Assembly (NCBI GenBank): GCA_947495795.1
Contig: CANMAI010000010.1
Span: 62,001 to 126,000 of the forward strand
DNA: 64,000 nucleotides
Direction: 5' to 3'
Source: an uncultured Paracoccaceae bacterium
GTDB lineage: Bacteria; Pseudomonadota; Alphaproteobacteria; Rhodobacterales; Rhodobacteraceae
Under the pieces are notes generated by a model. It did not search any database. It saw only the letters and a program-made list of their open reading frames with translations, and had not been told where the DNA came from. Shown piece after piece: positions 51,001-60,003 of this stretch (its first letter is position 1; every line of letters starts with the position of its first letter). A program made the position numbers and the translations under genes.

Positions 51001-51753
51001 TCAGCCGCCGCAGACGGGGCAGCCGGGGCGGGCGCGCGTGTGGATTTTGCGGGTTTCGCCCCAGAGCGCATCGTAGATGAGCATTTCGCTGCGAAGCGGC
51101 TGGCCTGCGCCCGTGATGTGCTTGAGTGCTTCGCCCGCCATCATCGCCCCCATGACGCCCGCGAGTGCGCCCATGATGCCGGCCTCGGCGCAGCTCGGGG
51201 CCTGTCCGGGTGCGGGCGGGGTGGGGAAGATGCAGGCGTAGCAGGGGCCGCCCCTTGCGGGATCGAAAAGGCTGATCTGGCCTTCCCACTGGCTCATCGC
51301 GGCGGAGATGAGCGGGATCTGAGCGGCGGCGCAGGTGGCGTTGACGAGGGTGCGGGTGGCGAAGGTGTCGGAGCCGTCGAGGACGAGATCGACACCGTCG
51401 AGCAGGTGCGAGGCGTTTGCTTCGGTGATGCGGGTGTTGCGGCCATCGACCGCGACATGCGGGTTTATCTCGGCGAGGGTTTCTCTGGCGCTTTCTACTT
51501 TGGGACGGCCGGTGGCGCTTGTTTTGTGGATGATCTGGCGCTGGAGGTTGGAGAGGCTGACTGTATCGTGATCTATCACGCGGAGGTGCCCCACGCCTGC
51601 GGCTGCGAGGTAGAGGAGGGCAGGACTGCCGAGGCCGCCCGCGCCGATGACAGCGACCTTTGCGGCCTTCAGCTTTTTCTGGCCGGAGCCGCCCACCTCT
51701 CGCAGCACGATATGGCGGGCGTAGCGTTCCAGTTCGTCGTCCGAGAGGCTCAT
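51001..51753 (-). CDS. MoeB/ThiF-family adenylyltransferase (HesA-like)
   Basis: 250 residues of the E1-like fold. It has the N-terminal LERYARHIVLREVGG, ATP-binding IGAGGLGSPALLYLAAAGVG, DHDTVSLSNLQRQIIH, and a C-terminal CPVCGG that with an internal CYAC forms a zinc site. Such enzymes adenylate the C-terminus of MoaD, ThiS or similar sulfur carriers. No rhodanese domain is attached and no carrier gene is adjacent, so molybdopterin, thiamine or another sulfur pathway remains open. ATG 51753 overlaps the upstream stop (ATGA). Confidence 0.88.
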   Translation of the reverse strand: MSLSDDELERYARHIVLREVGGSGQKKLKAAKVAVIGAGGLGSPALLYLAAAGVGHLRVIDHDTVSLSNLQRQIIHKTSATGRPKVESARETLAEINPHVAVDGRNTRITEANASHLLDGVDLVLDGSDTFATRTLVNATCAAAQIPLISAAMSQWEGQISLFDPARGGPCYACIFPTPPAPGQAPSCAEAGIMGALAGVMGAMMAGEALKHITGAGQPLRSEMLIYDALWGETRKIHTRARPGCPVCGG

Positions 51754-52442
51754 GCCAGGTCTTTCTGCAGCGAAATCCGTTCAGGGCCTGCGGGATATGC
51801 GAGGCGGGCGTAGGGTGTGTAGCCCAGTTTGGTGTAAAAACCTTCGGCCTGCCAGCTGAAGGTATCAAGGGCAGCACGGGTGGCACCTCGGGATACGGCT
51901 TCCGCCTCCATCTGTTTGAGAATGGCGCTTCCGAGGCCTGTCCCGCGTGCCTCTGGCTCTACCCAGATGCGACGGAACTCTGCGAGGCCCATATGGAGGT
52001 TGACCCTACCGGAGGCTGTGATTTTGCCTGCCTCATCGCGGTGGGCGATGGAGAATTCCTGCCGTTCCGACGGGAAGGCCTTGCGGTTGGCGGCGATGAG
52101 TTTGGCCAGCGCTTCCTGCGTGAGGGCTGCGTCATCCTCTATGAGCACGAAGCCTGTGGGATGGGCCGGGGCCTTGGGCTTTGGCGGCGCGTTCCTTTGC
52201 TTCAGGCGGCGGACGAGGAGGGCATAGGCGAGGATGGGGATCGCGATGAGGCCGAGGATGGCGAGCGCGCGGGCCCAGCCGATGAGGGCGGCAGTATCGG
52301 GGCGGGTGGCTGGGTCCGTGATGCCGATCATGGCCGCGAAGGCCACGCCGCCGATGCTTGTGCCGACCGTGAGGCTTGCGGGTGCCTTGCGCCATTTGAG
52401 CAGGGCCAGAACGGCAGCCGTGAAGAGCAGTATGCCGATCAT
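51750..52442 (-). CDS. membrane-tethered GNAT acetyltransferase
   Basis: 230 residues. The first 80 hold three hydrophobic segments (about 1-15, 27-43 and 57-78) and the rest is a GNAT domain with IWVEPEARGTGLGSAILKQM and GFYTKLGYTPYARL. GNAT domains with a multi-helix membrane anchor are uncommon. The gene is coupled to the MoeB-like gene (ATGA) and 12 bp after dut. Substrate unknown; a membrane-associated or cell-envelope acceptor is possible. Confidence 0.8.
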   Translation of the reverse strand: MIGILLFTAAVLALLKWRKAPASLTVGTSIGGVAFAAMIGITDPATRPDTAALIGWARALAILGLIAIPILAYALLVRRLKQRNAPPKPKAPAHPTGFVLIEDDAALTQEALAKLIAANRKAFPSERQEFSIAHRDEAGKITASGRVNLHMGLAEFRRIWVEPEARGTGLGSAILKQMEAEAVSRGATRAALDTFSWQAEGFYTKLGYTPYARLAYPAGPERISLQKDLA

Positions 52443-52454
52443 GGGCCGGGAGGA

Positions 52455-52934
52455 TTATCGCCCGGTGGAGCCAAAGCCGCCTCCGCCACGCCGTGTGGTG
52501 CCGAGGGTTTTGGTCTCCGCCCATTTCACTTGCAGGACCGGTGCGAGGATCAGTTGGGCGATCCGCTCTCCATGTTCTATCCGGTAGCCTTCGGACCCGT
52601 GATTGATCAGGATGATGCCCACCTCTCCCCGGTAATCGGCATCAATCGTTCCGGGTGCGTTGGCGAGTGTGATGCCATAGCGCAGGGCGAGGCCAGAGCG
52701 GGGGCGGACCTGCATCTCGAAACCCGATGGGACGGCTATGGAAAAGCCGGTGGGGATGAGTGCGCGTTCGCCCGGCGCGAGGTGGAGACCTTCCTCGCGG
52801 TTGGCGGGGCGGAAATTGGCGTGCACATCCATGCCTGCGGCATGTGTGCTGGCGTAGCCTGGCAGGGCGATTGTGGTATCGGCCTCTTTCGTGCGGGCAA
52901 TGGCGACCTGGTAGGTGGGTTGAGCATTGATCAT
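52455..52934 (-). CDS. dut: dUTP diphosphatase
   Basis: A 159-residue trimeric-type dUTPase. The five motifs are recognisable: [47 protein letters not shown] and the C-terminal glycine-rich [12 protein letters not shown]. It hydrolyses dUTP to dUMP, keeping uracil out of DNA. The start overlaps the coaBC stop by 4 bp; coaBC-dut is a widespread bacterial pairing. Confidence 0.95.
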   Translation of the reverse strand: MINAQPTYQVAIARTKEADTTIALPGYASTHAAGMDVHANFRPANREEGLHLAPGERALIPTGFSIAVPSGFEMQVRPRSGLALRYGITLANAPGTIDADYRGEVGIILINHGSEGYRIEHGERIAQLILAPVLQVKWAETKTLGTTRRGGGGFGSTGR

Positions 52935-54157
52935 TGTATCTTGTCCGTCTTATTCGTCTGTTGCCCCAGTTGATCGGCGATCAATGCGGCTAATTTACGG
53001 GCGGTTTGCGTTTTGGTCATGCGCGGCCACGGATCGGCCCCTTCGGCTGAGATGAGGGTGACCGCGTTTTCCGTGCCGCCCATCACGCCGGTTTCCGGAC
53101 GGACATCATTGGCGAGGATCCAATCGCAGCCCTTGCGGGTGCGTTTGGCGGTGGCGTGGGCGATCACGTCATCGGTTTCGGCGGCGAAACCGATCACGAG
53201 ATCGGGGCGGTTCGGCCCCGGGGCAGAAAGCGTGGCGAGGATGTCCGGATTTTCCGCGAAGGTGAGGCTGGGGAGGGTGCCCTTGGCATCCTTCTTGATC
53301 TTGGAAGCGCCCGCGCCGACCACATGCCAATCGGCTACGGCGGCTGCGCAGATGGCGGCGTCCGCGGGCAGGGCGTCCGCCACGGCCTTTGCCATTTCTG
53401 CTGCGGTTTCCACCTCTGTTATCGTCACGCCAACCGGTCTGCGGGCGGTGGCGGGACCGGTGATGAAGCGAACCTCCGCACCGAGGGCTGCAAGGGCTTC
53501 GGCAATGGCCGTGCCCTGCGCGCCGGAAGAGCGGTTGGCGATGTAGCGGACGGGATCTATCGGCTCGTGCGTGGGGCCGGATGTCACGAGGATGCGCTTG
53601 CCGGCAAGGGGCCCGGCTGCGAGCCTTGCCGCGATGGCCTCCACAATCTCCAGCGGTTCTGCCATTCGGCCGGGGCCGTATTCGCCGCAGGCCATGTCGC
53701 CCTCATTCGGGCCGACCGCGGTGATGCCATCCGCCGCGAGCGTGGCGAGGTTGCGTTGCGTCGCTGGGTGTTGCCACATGCGGACATTCATGGAGGGTGC
53801 GATGAGCACGGGCGTATCGGTTGCCATCAGGACGGTGGAGGCGAGATCGTTGGCGTGGCCATGGGCCATCTTGGCCATGAGATCGGCTGTGGCGGGGGCC
53901 ACGACGAGGAGATCGGCGGCGCGGGACAGCTCTATATGGCCCATCTCCGCCTCATCCGTCAGATCGAAGAGATCGCGGAAGACCTTCTGACCGGCAAGGG
54001 CGGAGACGCTGAGGGGAGTGACGAACTCTTCCGCCGCGCGGGTGAGGACTGGAACGACTTCGGCGCCGCGCTTTCTCAGCTCGCGGGTCAGTTCCAGGCA
54101 TTTATAGGCCGCGATGCCGCCGCCGATGATCAGAAGTATCTTGCGCCCGTTCAGCAT
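52931..54157 (-). CDS. coaBC: bifunctional phosphopantothenoylcysteine decarboxylase/synthetase
   Basis: 408 residues. The N-terminal flavoprotein decarboxylase (CoaC) has [17 protein letters not shown] and [11 protein letters not shown]. The C-terminal synthetase (CoaB) has [20 protein letters not shown] and the [20 protein letters not shown] segment. Together they convert 4'-phosphopantothenate to 4'-phosphopantetheine in CoA synthesis. Start ATG 54157. It probably opens a transcript running through dut, the membrane GNAT and the MoeB-like gene. Confidence 0.95.
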   Translation of the reverse strand: MLNGRKILLIIGGGIAAYKCLELTRELRKRGAEVVPVLTRAAEEFVTPLSVSALAGQKVFRDLFDLTDEAEMGHIELSRAADLLVVAPATADLMAKMAHGHANDLASTVLMATDTPVLIAPSMNVRMWQHPATQRNLATLAADGITAVGPNEGDMACGEYGPGRMAEPLEIVEAIAARLAAGPLAGKRILVTSGPTHEPIDPVRYIANRSSGAQGTAIAEALAALGAEVRFITGPATARRPVGVTITEVETAAEMAKAVADALPADAAICAAAVADWHVVGAGASKIKKDAKGTLPSLTFAENPDILATLSAPGPNRPDLVIGFAAETDDVIAHATAKRTRKGCDWILANDVRPETGVMGGTENAVTLISAEGADPWPRMTKTQTARKLAALIADQLGQQTNKTDKIQ

Positions 54158-54224
54158 GAAAGGCTGCCTCTTTGCTGCATTGCGGGGAGGTTACGGCGGG
54201 CTGTGGAGAGGGGCAAGCGGCAAC

Positions 54225-55163
54225 TCAGGCTGCGGGCAAGTGTGGGGCGAGGCTTTTGCGGCAGGCCGCGACATCCTCGGCCATCTGCTGGGTGAGGGCT
54301 TCGAGGCTGTCGAATTTCAGCTCCGGGCGCTGGAAGGCGATGAGGGCAACGGAGACCTCCGCGTCGTAGATATCGCCCTTGAAATCCAGCACGAAGGTTT
54401 CGAGATTTGGGGTGTTGGTGCCGAACATCGGGCGGACACCGAGGGAGGCGGCACCCTGATATTGGCCTGTGTGGGGGCCGGTGAGCACATCGAAAAGCAC
54501 CGCGTAGACGCCGAAGCGGGGCAGGTGGAGCCCATCTATCGCGAGGTTGGCGGTGGGATAGCCGAGCGTGCGGCCGCGCTTTTCGCCGTGGACGATGGGG
54601 CCATCCATGCGGTGCCAGTGGCCGAGCATTTCCTTGGCGTCCTCCGGGCGGCCTTCGGTAAGGGCCTTGCGGATGGCGGTGGAGGAAACGGGTGTATCGC
54701 CGTTGGTGATGAGGGGCGCGATGGTGACATCGAACCCCTTGGCGCGGCCCATTTCGGCAAGTGTTTCAGCGGTGCCGGCGCGGCCCTTGCCGAAGCAGAA
54801 ATCGGCTCCGATCACCACATGGCTGATACCGAGATGGCCGACAAGCACCTGATCGACAAAGGCCTCTGCGCTGAGAGTGGCGAGGGCTTGCGTGAAGGGG
54901 ATCTCGTAGAGCTGATCGACGCCGATCTTTTCCAGCCGGTGAGCGCGGGTTTCCGCGTTCATCAGGCGGAACGGCGGGGCATCGGGGGCAAAGAAGGTGC
55001 GGGGATGCGGCTCGAACGTGATGATGCCGAGGGGGGCATCTTTTCGCCGGGCGAGATCAATCACCGAGCGGTGGCCAAGGTGAACACCGTCGAAATTGCC
55101 CATGGCGACGGATGCGCCACGGTGGATGTCGGGAAGGGTGAGAGGGTTCTTGTGGCGGTGCAT
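54225..55163 (-). CDS. ribF: bifunctional riboflavin kinase/FAD synthetase
   Basis: 312 residues. The N-terminal FAD synthetase nucleotidyltransferase has AVAMGNFDGVHLGH-type residues (ASVAMGNFDGVHLGHRSV) and FCFGKGRAGT. The C-terminal flavokinase has RTLGYPTANLAID and TFVLDFKGDIYDAEVSV. It makes FMN and FAD from riboflavin. ATG 55163. Confidence 0.94.
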   Translation of the reverse strand: MHRHKNPLTLPDIHRGASVAMGNFDGVHLGHRSVIDLARRKDAPLGIITFEPHPRTFFAPDAPPFRLMNAETRAHRLEKIGVDQLYEIPFTQALATLSAEAFVDQVLVGHLGISHVVIGADFCFGKGRAGTAETLAEMGRAKGFDVTIAPLITNGDTPVSSTAIRKALTEGRPEDAKEMLGHWHRMDGPIVHGEKRGRTLGYPTANLAIDGLHLPRFGVYAVLFDVLTGPHTGQYQGAASLGVRPMFGTNTPNLETFVLDFKGDIYDAEVSVALIAFQRPELKFDSLEALTQQMAEDVAACRKSLAPHLPAA

Positions 55164-55192
55164 AGGCCCATCATGCGGGCCGCGGGCCCTGT

Positions 55193-55648
55193 TCAGTCAA
55201 ATTTGGCACTTGGCGCGAGTACGAGCGCGTCGCCCTTCAGAACCACCGTATCGCCTACCGTGCAGCGGCAATCAAGGGTGACGCGGCGCTTTGCGTAGTC
55301 GATCTCGCGGACGCTGACTTCGGCTGTTACACGGTCGCCCGGACGCACCGGGGCCATGAAGCGGAGGTTCTGGCCGAGATAGACGGTGCCGTGGCCGGGC
55401 AACTGCTCTCCGATCACGGCGGAGATGAGGGATGCGGTCAGCATGCCATGGGCAATGCGACCGCCGAAGATTGTTTCCTGTGCATAATCCTCATCCAGGT
55501 GGACCGGATTGTGATCGGTCGAGATCTCGGCAAAGAGCGCAATATCCCGATCCGTGATTTCCTTGGAGAGGCTGCGAGCCATGCCAATGGCCAGATCTTC
55601 AATACAGATTGTACCGGTGGGAAGATTGTGGCGGTGTTGATCGAGCAT
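55193..55648 (-). CDS. MaoC-family (R)-specific enoyl-CoA hydratase-like protein
   Basis: A 151-residue hot-dog fold protein with the hydratase-2 motif, FAEISTDHNPVHLDEDYAQE followed by FGGRIAHGML. The Asp and His are the usual catalytic pair for hydrating trans-2-enoyl-CoA to (R)-3-hydroxyacyl-CoA, used for PHA precursors or fatty acid breakdown. Start ATG 55648. It lies 30 bp upstream of ribF on the same strand. Confidence 0.88.
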   Translation of the reverse strand: MLDQHRHNLPTGTICIEDLAIGMARSLSKEITDRDIALFAEISTDHNPVHLDEDYAQETIFGGRIAHGMLTASLISAVIGEQLPGHGTVYLGQNLRFMAPVRPGDRVTAEVSVREIDYAKRRVTLDCRCTVGDTVVLKGDALVLAPSAKFD

Positions 55649-55798
55649 GGTGCGTTCCTTGCGGGCGAGATATTGCGCTGCAGCAAGGGTAGCGGATTTG
55701 AATTACCAGCGCAATAAAATTACGAACGAATAGTCACAGGAAGAATTTAGTTTCGTGATCATTTTCACTTGTGGGTCATTCAGATGGCTTGCGGAATG

Positions 55799-55826
55799 GC
55801 AAACAGCCGCATCGGGCGGCTGTTTG
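55799..55826 (-). terminator. hairpin terminator after the double-GNAT gene
   Basis: Arms of GCAAACAGCCG and CGGCTGTTTGC form an 11-bp perfect stem with a short loop, 20 bp beyond the stop of the minus-strand gene at 55846. The 3' arm carries GTTTG instead of a clean T-run. Confidence 0.6.
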
Positions 55827-55845
55827 CGATTCATTTGGACAAGCC

Positions 55846-56841
55846 TCAGCGCTTGATGAACCAAGATATTGCGGTGGTGTAGCCAGCGCCTTCGAGAAGA
55901 GCGATTTTCGAGATCCATGCGGCGGGGCAGACGATGAGTGCGGCTTCGTTGCCGCGGGTTTGCAGCGCGGCTTCGGCGGATTGCAGGAGGTTGGCAGCTG
56001 CGGTTCCCGAGTTCTTCAGAGTATCCGGATCAGCGAAATCGGAGTGGAAGTAGTCATCGATCACGCCGATGCCGCTGATATCGTGAGGTGCGGGGAAATG
56101 CAGGGGTGTTGCGGGGTGTGAAATTGCGTAGCCCCGAAAGTCTTCCCCGATTTCGGAGATGAACATATCACGGTCCGGCAGGGTGAGGCTTTTGGCCATC
56201 CATGCGCCGAAGCGCTGGTCTGCTTCTTCATGAGGCTTCCAGAAAGGATCGAGATCGAACAGGATCTGCCGATTCTCGGCGCTTGACGCCACGATGCTTG
56301 GAAGATCGGCTTCGGTAGCATCCCGTGTGCCTTCACATGCTTGCGGCGGGGCGAGCCCTGACTTGGCGAGATAGAGCGTCAGTGGCTGGTAGTTTTGCTT
56401 TGCGTAGAGCGCTTCCCAGGCCCCACCTGCGATGGATGAGCCGAGGATGATTTTGGCACCGGCTTTACGGAGATCTGCTTCGGCGGCTTCCAGAAGGGCT
56501 TCGGCCGTGCCATCGGGTGCATCCGGGGAGACAAAGCAATCTTCCATGATGAGACCGGGCGGACCGAATTCTCCTGCGTAGATCGGGGGTACGGGCAGGA
56601 GGATAGAGTGTGTAATGCCGACCACCTGCCCGCCAGCTTCCGCCAACAGCCAGTGCTGGCGAAATGGCGGATTTTCAGCTTCCATAGCGGCCTGAAGACC
56701 AGCCGAGACCTTCTCACGGATGTTTGGGGCGGGTTTCCACAGCGCGGGATCCGCCGCGTTGCGTTCTGCGGCATCTGCAACCAGAAGCGTTGTCATGGTT
56801 TCGAGGTCAGCCGGTTCGGCGGTGCGGATGGTTGCGGGCAT
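55846..56841 (-). CDS. protein with two GNAT-like domains
   Basis: 331 residues. The N-terminal half has IRTAEPADLETMTTLLVADA and a later LEAAEADLRKAGAKIILGSS, and the C-terminal half repeats the pattern from RDATEADLPSIVASS onward, ending LLEGAGYTTAISWFIKR. The arrangement is two tandem GNAT folds, with the C-terminal acetyl-CoA loop poorly conserved. ATG 56841 has GAGGAGG upstream. Substrate unknown. A hairpin follows the stop. Confidence 0.75.
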   Translation of the reverse strand: MPATIRTAEPADLETMTTLLVADAAERNAADPALWKPAPNIREKVSAGLQAAMEAENPPFRQHWLLAEAGGQVVGITHSILLPVPPIYAGEFGPPGLIMEDCFVSPDAPDGTAEALLEAAEADLRKAGAKIILGSSIAGGAWEALYAKQNYQPLTLYLAKSGLAPPQACEGTRDATEADLPSIVASSAENRQILFDLDPFWKPHEEADQRFGAWMAKSLTLPDRDMFISEIGEDFRGYAISHPATPLHFPAPHDISGIGVIDDYFHSDFADPDTLKNSGTAAANLLQSAEAALQTRGNEAALIVCPAAWISKIALLEGAGYTTAISWFIKR

Positions 56842-56896
56842 GTTGCCTCCTCAAGGTCGGTCTGTGTGGTGCCGAGCTATATGTAGGATGCGCTTG

Positions 56897-58381
56897 CTAT
56901 GTTGCGTAGAGCCCCCGGAACTTGTTTTGCAGATAACTGATCAGCGGAGCTTCCGTGGGGGCGTGTCCGATCAGATCTGTGATCAGATCCTCGGGCGGCT
57001 TCGTGGCGCCGGGGCGGTGGATGTGGGTGTGCAGCCAATTGAGCGGTTTTGAGAGATCACCCCGGGCGATATCGGCCTCCAGCTCCGGGTGGGCTGCGGC
57101 CATCGTGGCGTAGAGCTCGCCCGCGTAGATATTGCCGATTGTGTAGGTGGGGAAGTAGCCGAAATAGCCGACTGACCAATGAACATCCTGCAGGACGCCC
57201 TTGGCGGGATTGGGCACCTTGCGCCCGAAATCCTCTGCGAAACGGGTGTTCCAGGCCTCTTCGAGATCGCTGACATCGAGGCGGTTCTCGATGATGTCCC
57301 GTTCCAGATTGTAACGGAGGATGACGTGGAGATTGTAATGGACCTCATCCGCCTCTGTGCGGATGAAGCCGGTTTCCACGTGGTTGAGGGCGGCAAAGAG
57401 GCCTGCGGGGCTTTGGATGCCGAAATCGCCGAACGCATCCTTCATGGCGGGGAAGAGCCACTCCGCAAAGGCTCTGGACCGGCCGATCTGGTTCTCGAAC
57501 AGGCGTGACTGGCTTTCATGGACGCCCATGGAGGCGTAGGCGCCGATGGGCTGGAGGTGGTTTTCGCCTGCGATGTTCTGTTCGTAGACGGCGTGGCCCA
57601 TCTCGTGGATCGTGGAGAAGATGTTGCCTGCCGGATCCTCCTCATCGACGCGGGTGGTGATGCGCACATCGCGGCCCGAGCCGGAGGAGAAGGGGTGGAC
57701 GGCCGTATCGATCCGGCCCGCCGAGAGATTGTAACCGAACGTGTCGGCGAGCGCATGGGCGAAGCCGAGTTGTGCGGCTTTTGGAAAGTGGCCGGAGAGC
57801 TTGGCGGAGGGCAGGCCACGCTCCGCTATCTCGGCGCGGAGATCGGAGAGGGGGCCGCGCAGGCGCTCGAAGAGGGGGGTCAGGCGGGCGCTTGTCATGC
57901 CGGGCTCGTAGGTATCGAGGAGGACATCATAGAGCGGTTCTTCCCCTTTGCGGCGGCAGGCGGCCTCCTCCCGCTTGAGGGCCACGAGTTTGGTGAGGGC
58001 GGGGGAGAACTGGCTGAAATCGTTGGCGGCGCGGGCCTCTGCCCAGATGCGCTGGCCTGCGGTTGTCTGGCGGGCGAGGGCTATGGAGAGATCGGCGGGG
58101 ATCGCGATCGCCCGCTCGTATCGGCGGCGGATGAGGGCGATGTTGCGGGCCTGATCGGGCGGGAGGCCGGCCTCATTGATCCCATCCAGCCATTCCGCGA
58201 TGCGGGGATCGGTGTTGCGGGCATGGCTGGCCTCTTCCAGCGCTGCAGCATGTTCTTCGCGTTGCGGGCCGCCGAGGGCTGGCATCACGGTTTCCTGATC
58301 CCAGCCGATGAGGCCCGCAACCTCATCCAGTGCCATGCTGCGGGCCGTGTAGGAGAGGAGGGTTTCGTAAGCATCGGCCAT
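56897..58381 (-). CDS. M32-family metallocarboxypeptidase
   Basis: 494 residues, typical for M32 (thermostable carboxypeptidase 1/Taq type). It has the zinc motif HEMGHAVYEQN, DVRITTRVDEEDPAGNIFS just before it, and GVHESQSRLFENQIGRSRAF after it. Cytosolic removal of C-terminal residues from peptides is the known family activity. ATG 58381 is chosen; the upstream 36 codons of the open frame are not conserved. It is divergent from the DUF1800 gene. Confidence 0.93.
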   Translation of the reverse strand: MADAYETLLSYTARSMALDEVAGLIGWDQETVMPALGGPQREEHAAALEEASHARNTDPRIAEWLDGINEAGLPPDQARNIALIRRRYERAIAIPADLSIALARQTTAGQRIWAEARAANDFSQFSPALTKLVALKREEAACRRKGEEPLYDVLLDTYEPGMTSARLTPLFERLRGPLSDLRAEIAERGLPSAKLSGHFPKAAQLGFAHALADTFGYNLSAGRIDTAVHPFSSGSGRDVRITTRVDEEDPAGNIFSTIHEMGHAVYEQNIAGENHLQPIGAYASMGVHESQSRLFENQIGRSRAFAEWLFPAMKDAFGDFGIQSPAGLFAALNHVETGFIRTEADEVHYNLHVILRYNLERDIIENRLDVSDLEEAWNTRFAEDFGRKVPNPAKGVLQDVHWSVGYFGYFPTYTIGNIYAGELYATMAAAHPELEADIARGDLSKPLNWLHTHIHRPGATKPPEDLITDLIGHAPTEAPLISYLQNKFRGLYAT

Positions 58382-58624
58382 GTTCGGGTGTCCTCGGGGC
58401 GTTGTTTTCTGCAGGCTAGCCAGTGCGTTCCGGGCTACAAGGCGTAACTTGGGAGGATTGTGCAAAAAGTCATCCCCTGGAAGCGGCAAGCGCTGATCGG
58501 CGGAAATTGGATTACAGCCTGTTTCAGAGAATTTATGGGGGGTTTTCCCCGCATTGTTGCTATAAACAGACAGAAACTGCGGGAGGCTGCGTATCTTACC
58601 CGTGGCAGAGAGAATGGAGCATGT

Positions 58625-59986
58625 ATGACCCTTTCACAGGCCGCTTTGGCCGAAATTCGCTATGGCTACGGGTTCCGCCCTGATCGCAAGCCAGCGCCCG
58701 GGCCAAACGCTTTACTTGCGGGCCTTGCCAAGCCGGATCCCTACCTGACGGAGACGGATATACCTTCGTTCGCGGAACGGATTGCCTATCGGGAGGTGCA
58801 GACCGAAGCGAACAAGGCCCGATCCAAGCAGGCAGCGAATGCTAAGGAGTTGCTGAAGAATGCGCGGGGCGTTCGTGAGAAGATCATCGTGCAGGATTTC
58901 CGGGCGCTTTTCAGCCAGCCGGTGCTGGCATGGGTGCCGTTTCGCGAGCGGCTGATGGCCTTTTGGGCCGATCACTTTACCGTCTCGATGCGGGTGAACC
59001 GCGATACCGTTTTGATGATGGATTACCTGCAAAACGCCATTCGCCCGCATGTTGCGGGCCGGTTTGGCGATATGCTGGAGGCGGTGGTGACACACCCCGC
59101 GATGCTGATCTATCTGGGCCAGGCCAATTCCATTGGGCCGGGCTCCGTTGCCGGGAAGCGGCGCGGCGTTGGGCTTAACGAGAACCTTGCGCGCGAGGTG
59201 CTGGAGCTGCATACGCTTGGGGTTTCGGCCAGCTACAGTCAGGCTGATGTGCGCGAGTTTGCCGAGCTTTTGACAGGATTTACCTTTGACAAGGACGGGT
59301 TCCGGTTTCGGCAGCGGTTTGCGGAACCGGGCGCGGAGACAGTGCTTGGCAAGAGTTATGGCGGCGAGGCGGCAGACCTTGCTGCGGTGAAGGCAGCTTT
59401 GCGCGATCTCAGCCTGCGCGAAGAGACGGCAAGGCATCTGGCAACCAAGCTGATCGTGCATTTCATCGGGGGCGAACCCGTGCCAGAGCATGTGGACGCA
59501 ATTGCCGAGGCCTATCTCTCTTCCGAGGGGGATCTGATGGCCACCTACCGCGCCTTTCTGGACCATCCCGAGGCTTGGGTGCCGGAACTGCGCAAGGCCA
59601 AGCAGCCTTTTGATTACATCGTTTCGTCGCTGCGGGCCGTGGGGCTGAAGAAGAAGCATTTTCGGGAGTTCAAGCTGAGGGAGTACCGCCGGTTCTTCAT
59701 CCAGCCGCTGATAAACATGGGCCAGCCACTGATGCAGCCCAATGGGCCGGACGGATGGTCGGAAGATCCGGCGGACTGGATTACGCCTGCCGGGCTGACA
59801 GCGCGGATCCATTGGGGCAATGCATTGGCGCAGCGCCACGCGAAGAGCTCGGACCCGCGCAAGTTCCTGAAGGAGGCGCTGCGCGATGCAAGCTCCGATG
59901 ATCTGCGGCTTGCGGTTTCCCGCGCGGAGACGAAACACGAAGGCATTGCGATCACGCTTGCCTCGCCAGATTTCAACCGGCGCTGA
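58625..59986 (+). CDS. DUF1800-family protein
   Basis: 453 residues. The segments FGDMLEAVVTHPAMLIYLGQ, GLNENLAREVLELHTLG, and FAELLTGFTF are the conserved core of DUF1800. The family has no established activity but is regularly paired with DUF1501, as here (stop-to-start 17 bp). ATG 58625 has GGAG close by; an in-frame start at 58460 is possible, but its 55 extra codons lack a signal peptide and look non-coding. This version has no export signal, unlike its partner. Confidence 0.85.
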   Translation: MTLSQAALAEIRYGYGFRPDRKPAPGPNALLAGLAKPDPYLTETDIPSFAERIAYREVQTEANKARSKQAANAKELLKNARGVREKIIVQDFRALFSQPVLAWVPFRERLMAFWADHFTVSMRVNRDTVLMMDYLQNAIRPHVAGRFGDMLEAVVTHPAMLIYLGQANSIGPGSVAGKRRGVGLNENLAREVLELHTLGVSASYSQADVREFAELLTGFTFDKDGFRFRQRFAEPGAETVLGKSYGGEAADLAAVKAALRDLSLREETARHLATKLIVHFIGGEPVPEHVDAIAEAYLSSEGDLMATYRAFLDHPEAWVPELRKAKQPFDYIVSSLRAVGLKKKHFREFKLREYRRFFIQPLINMGQPLMQPNGPDGWSEDPADWITPAGLTARIHWGNALAQRHAKSSDPRKFLKEALRDASSDDLRLAVSRAETKHEGIAITLASPDFNRR

Positions 59987-60003
59987 CCGGAGAGAGGCCA
60001 GAG

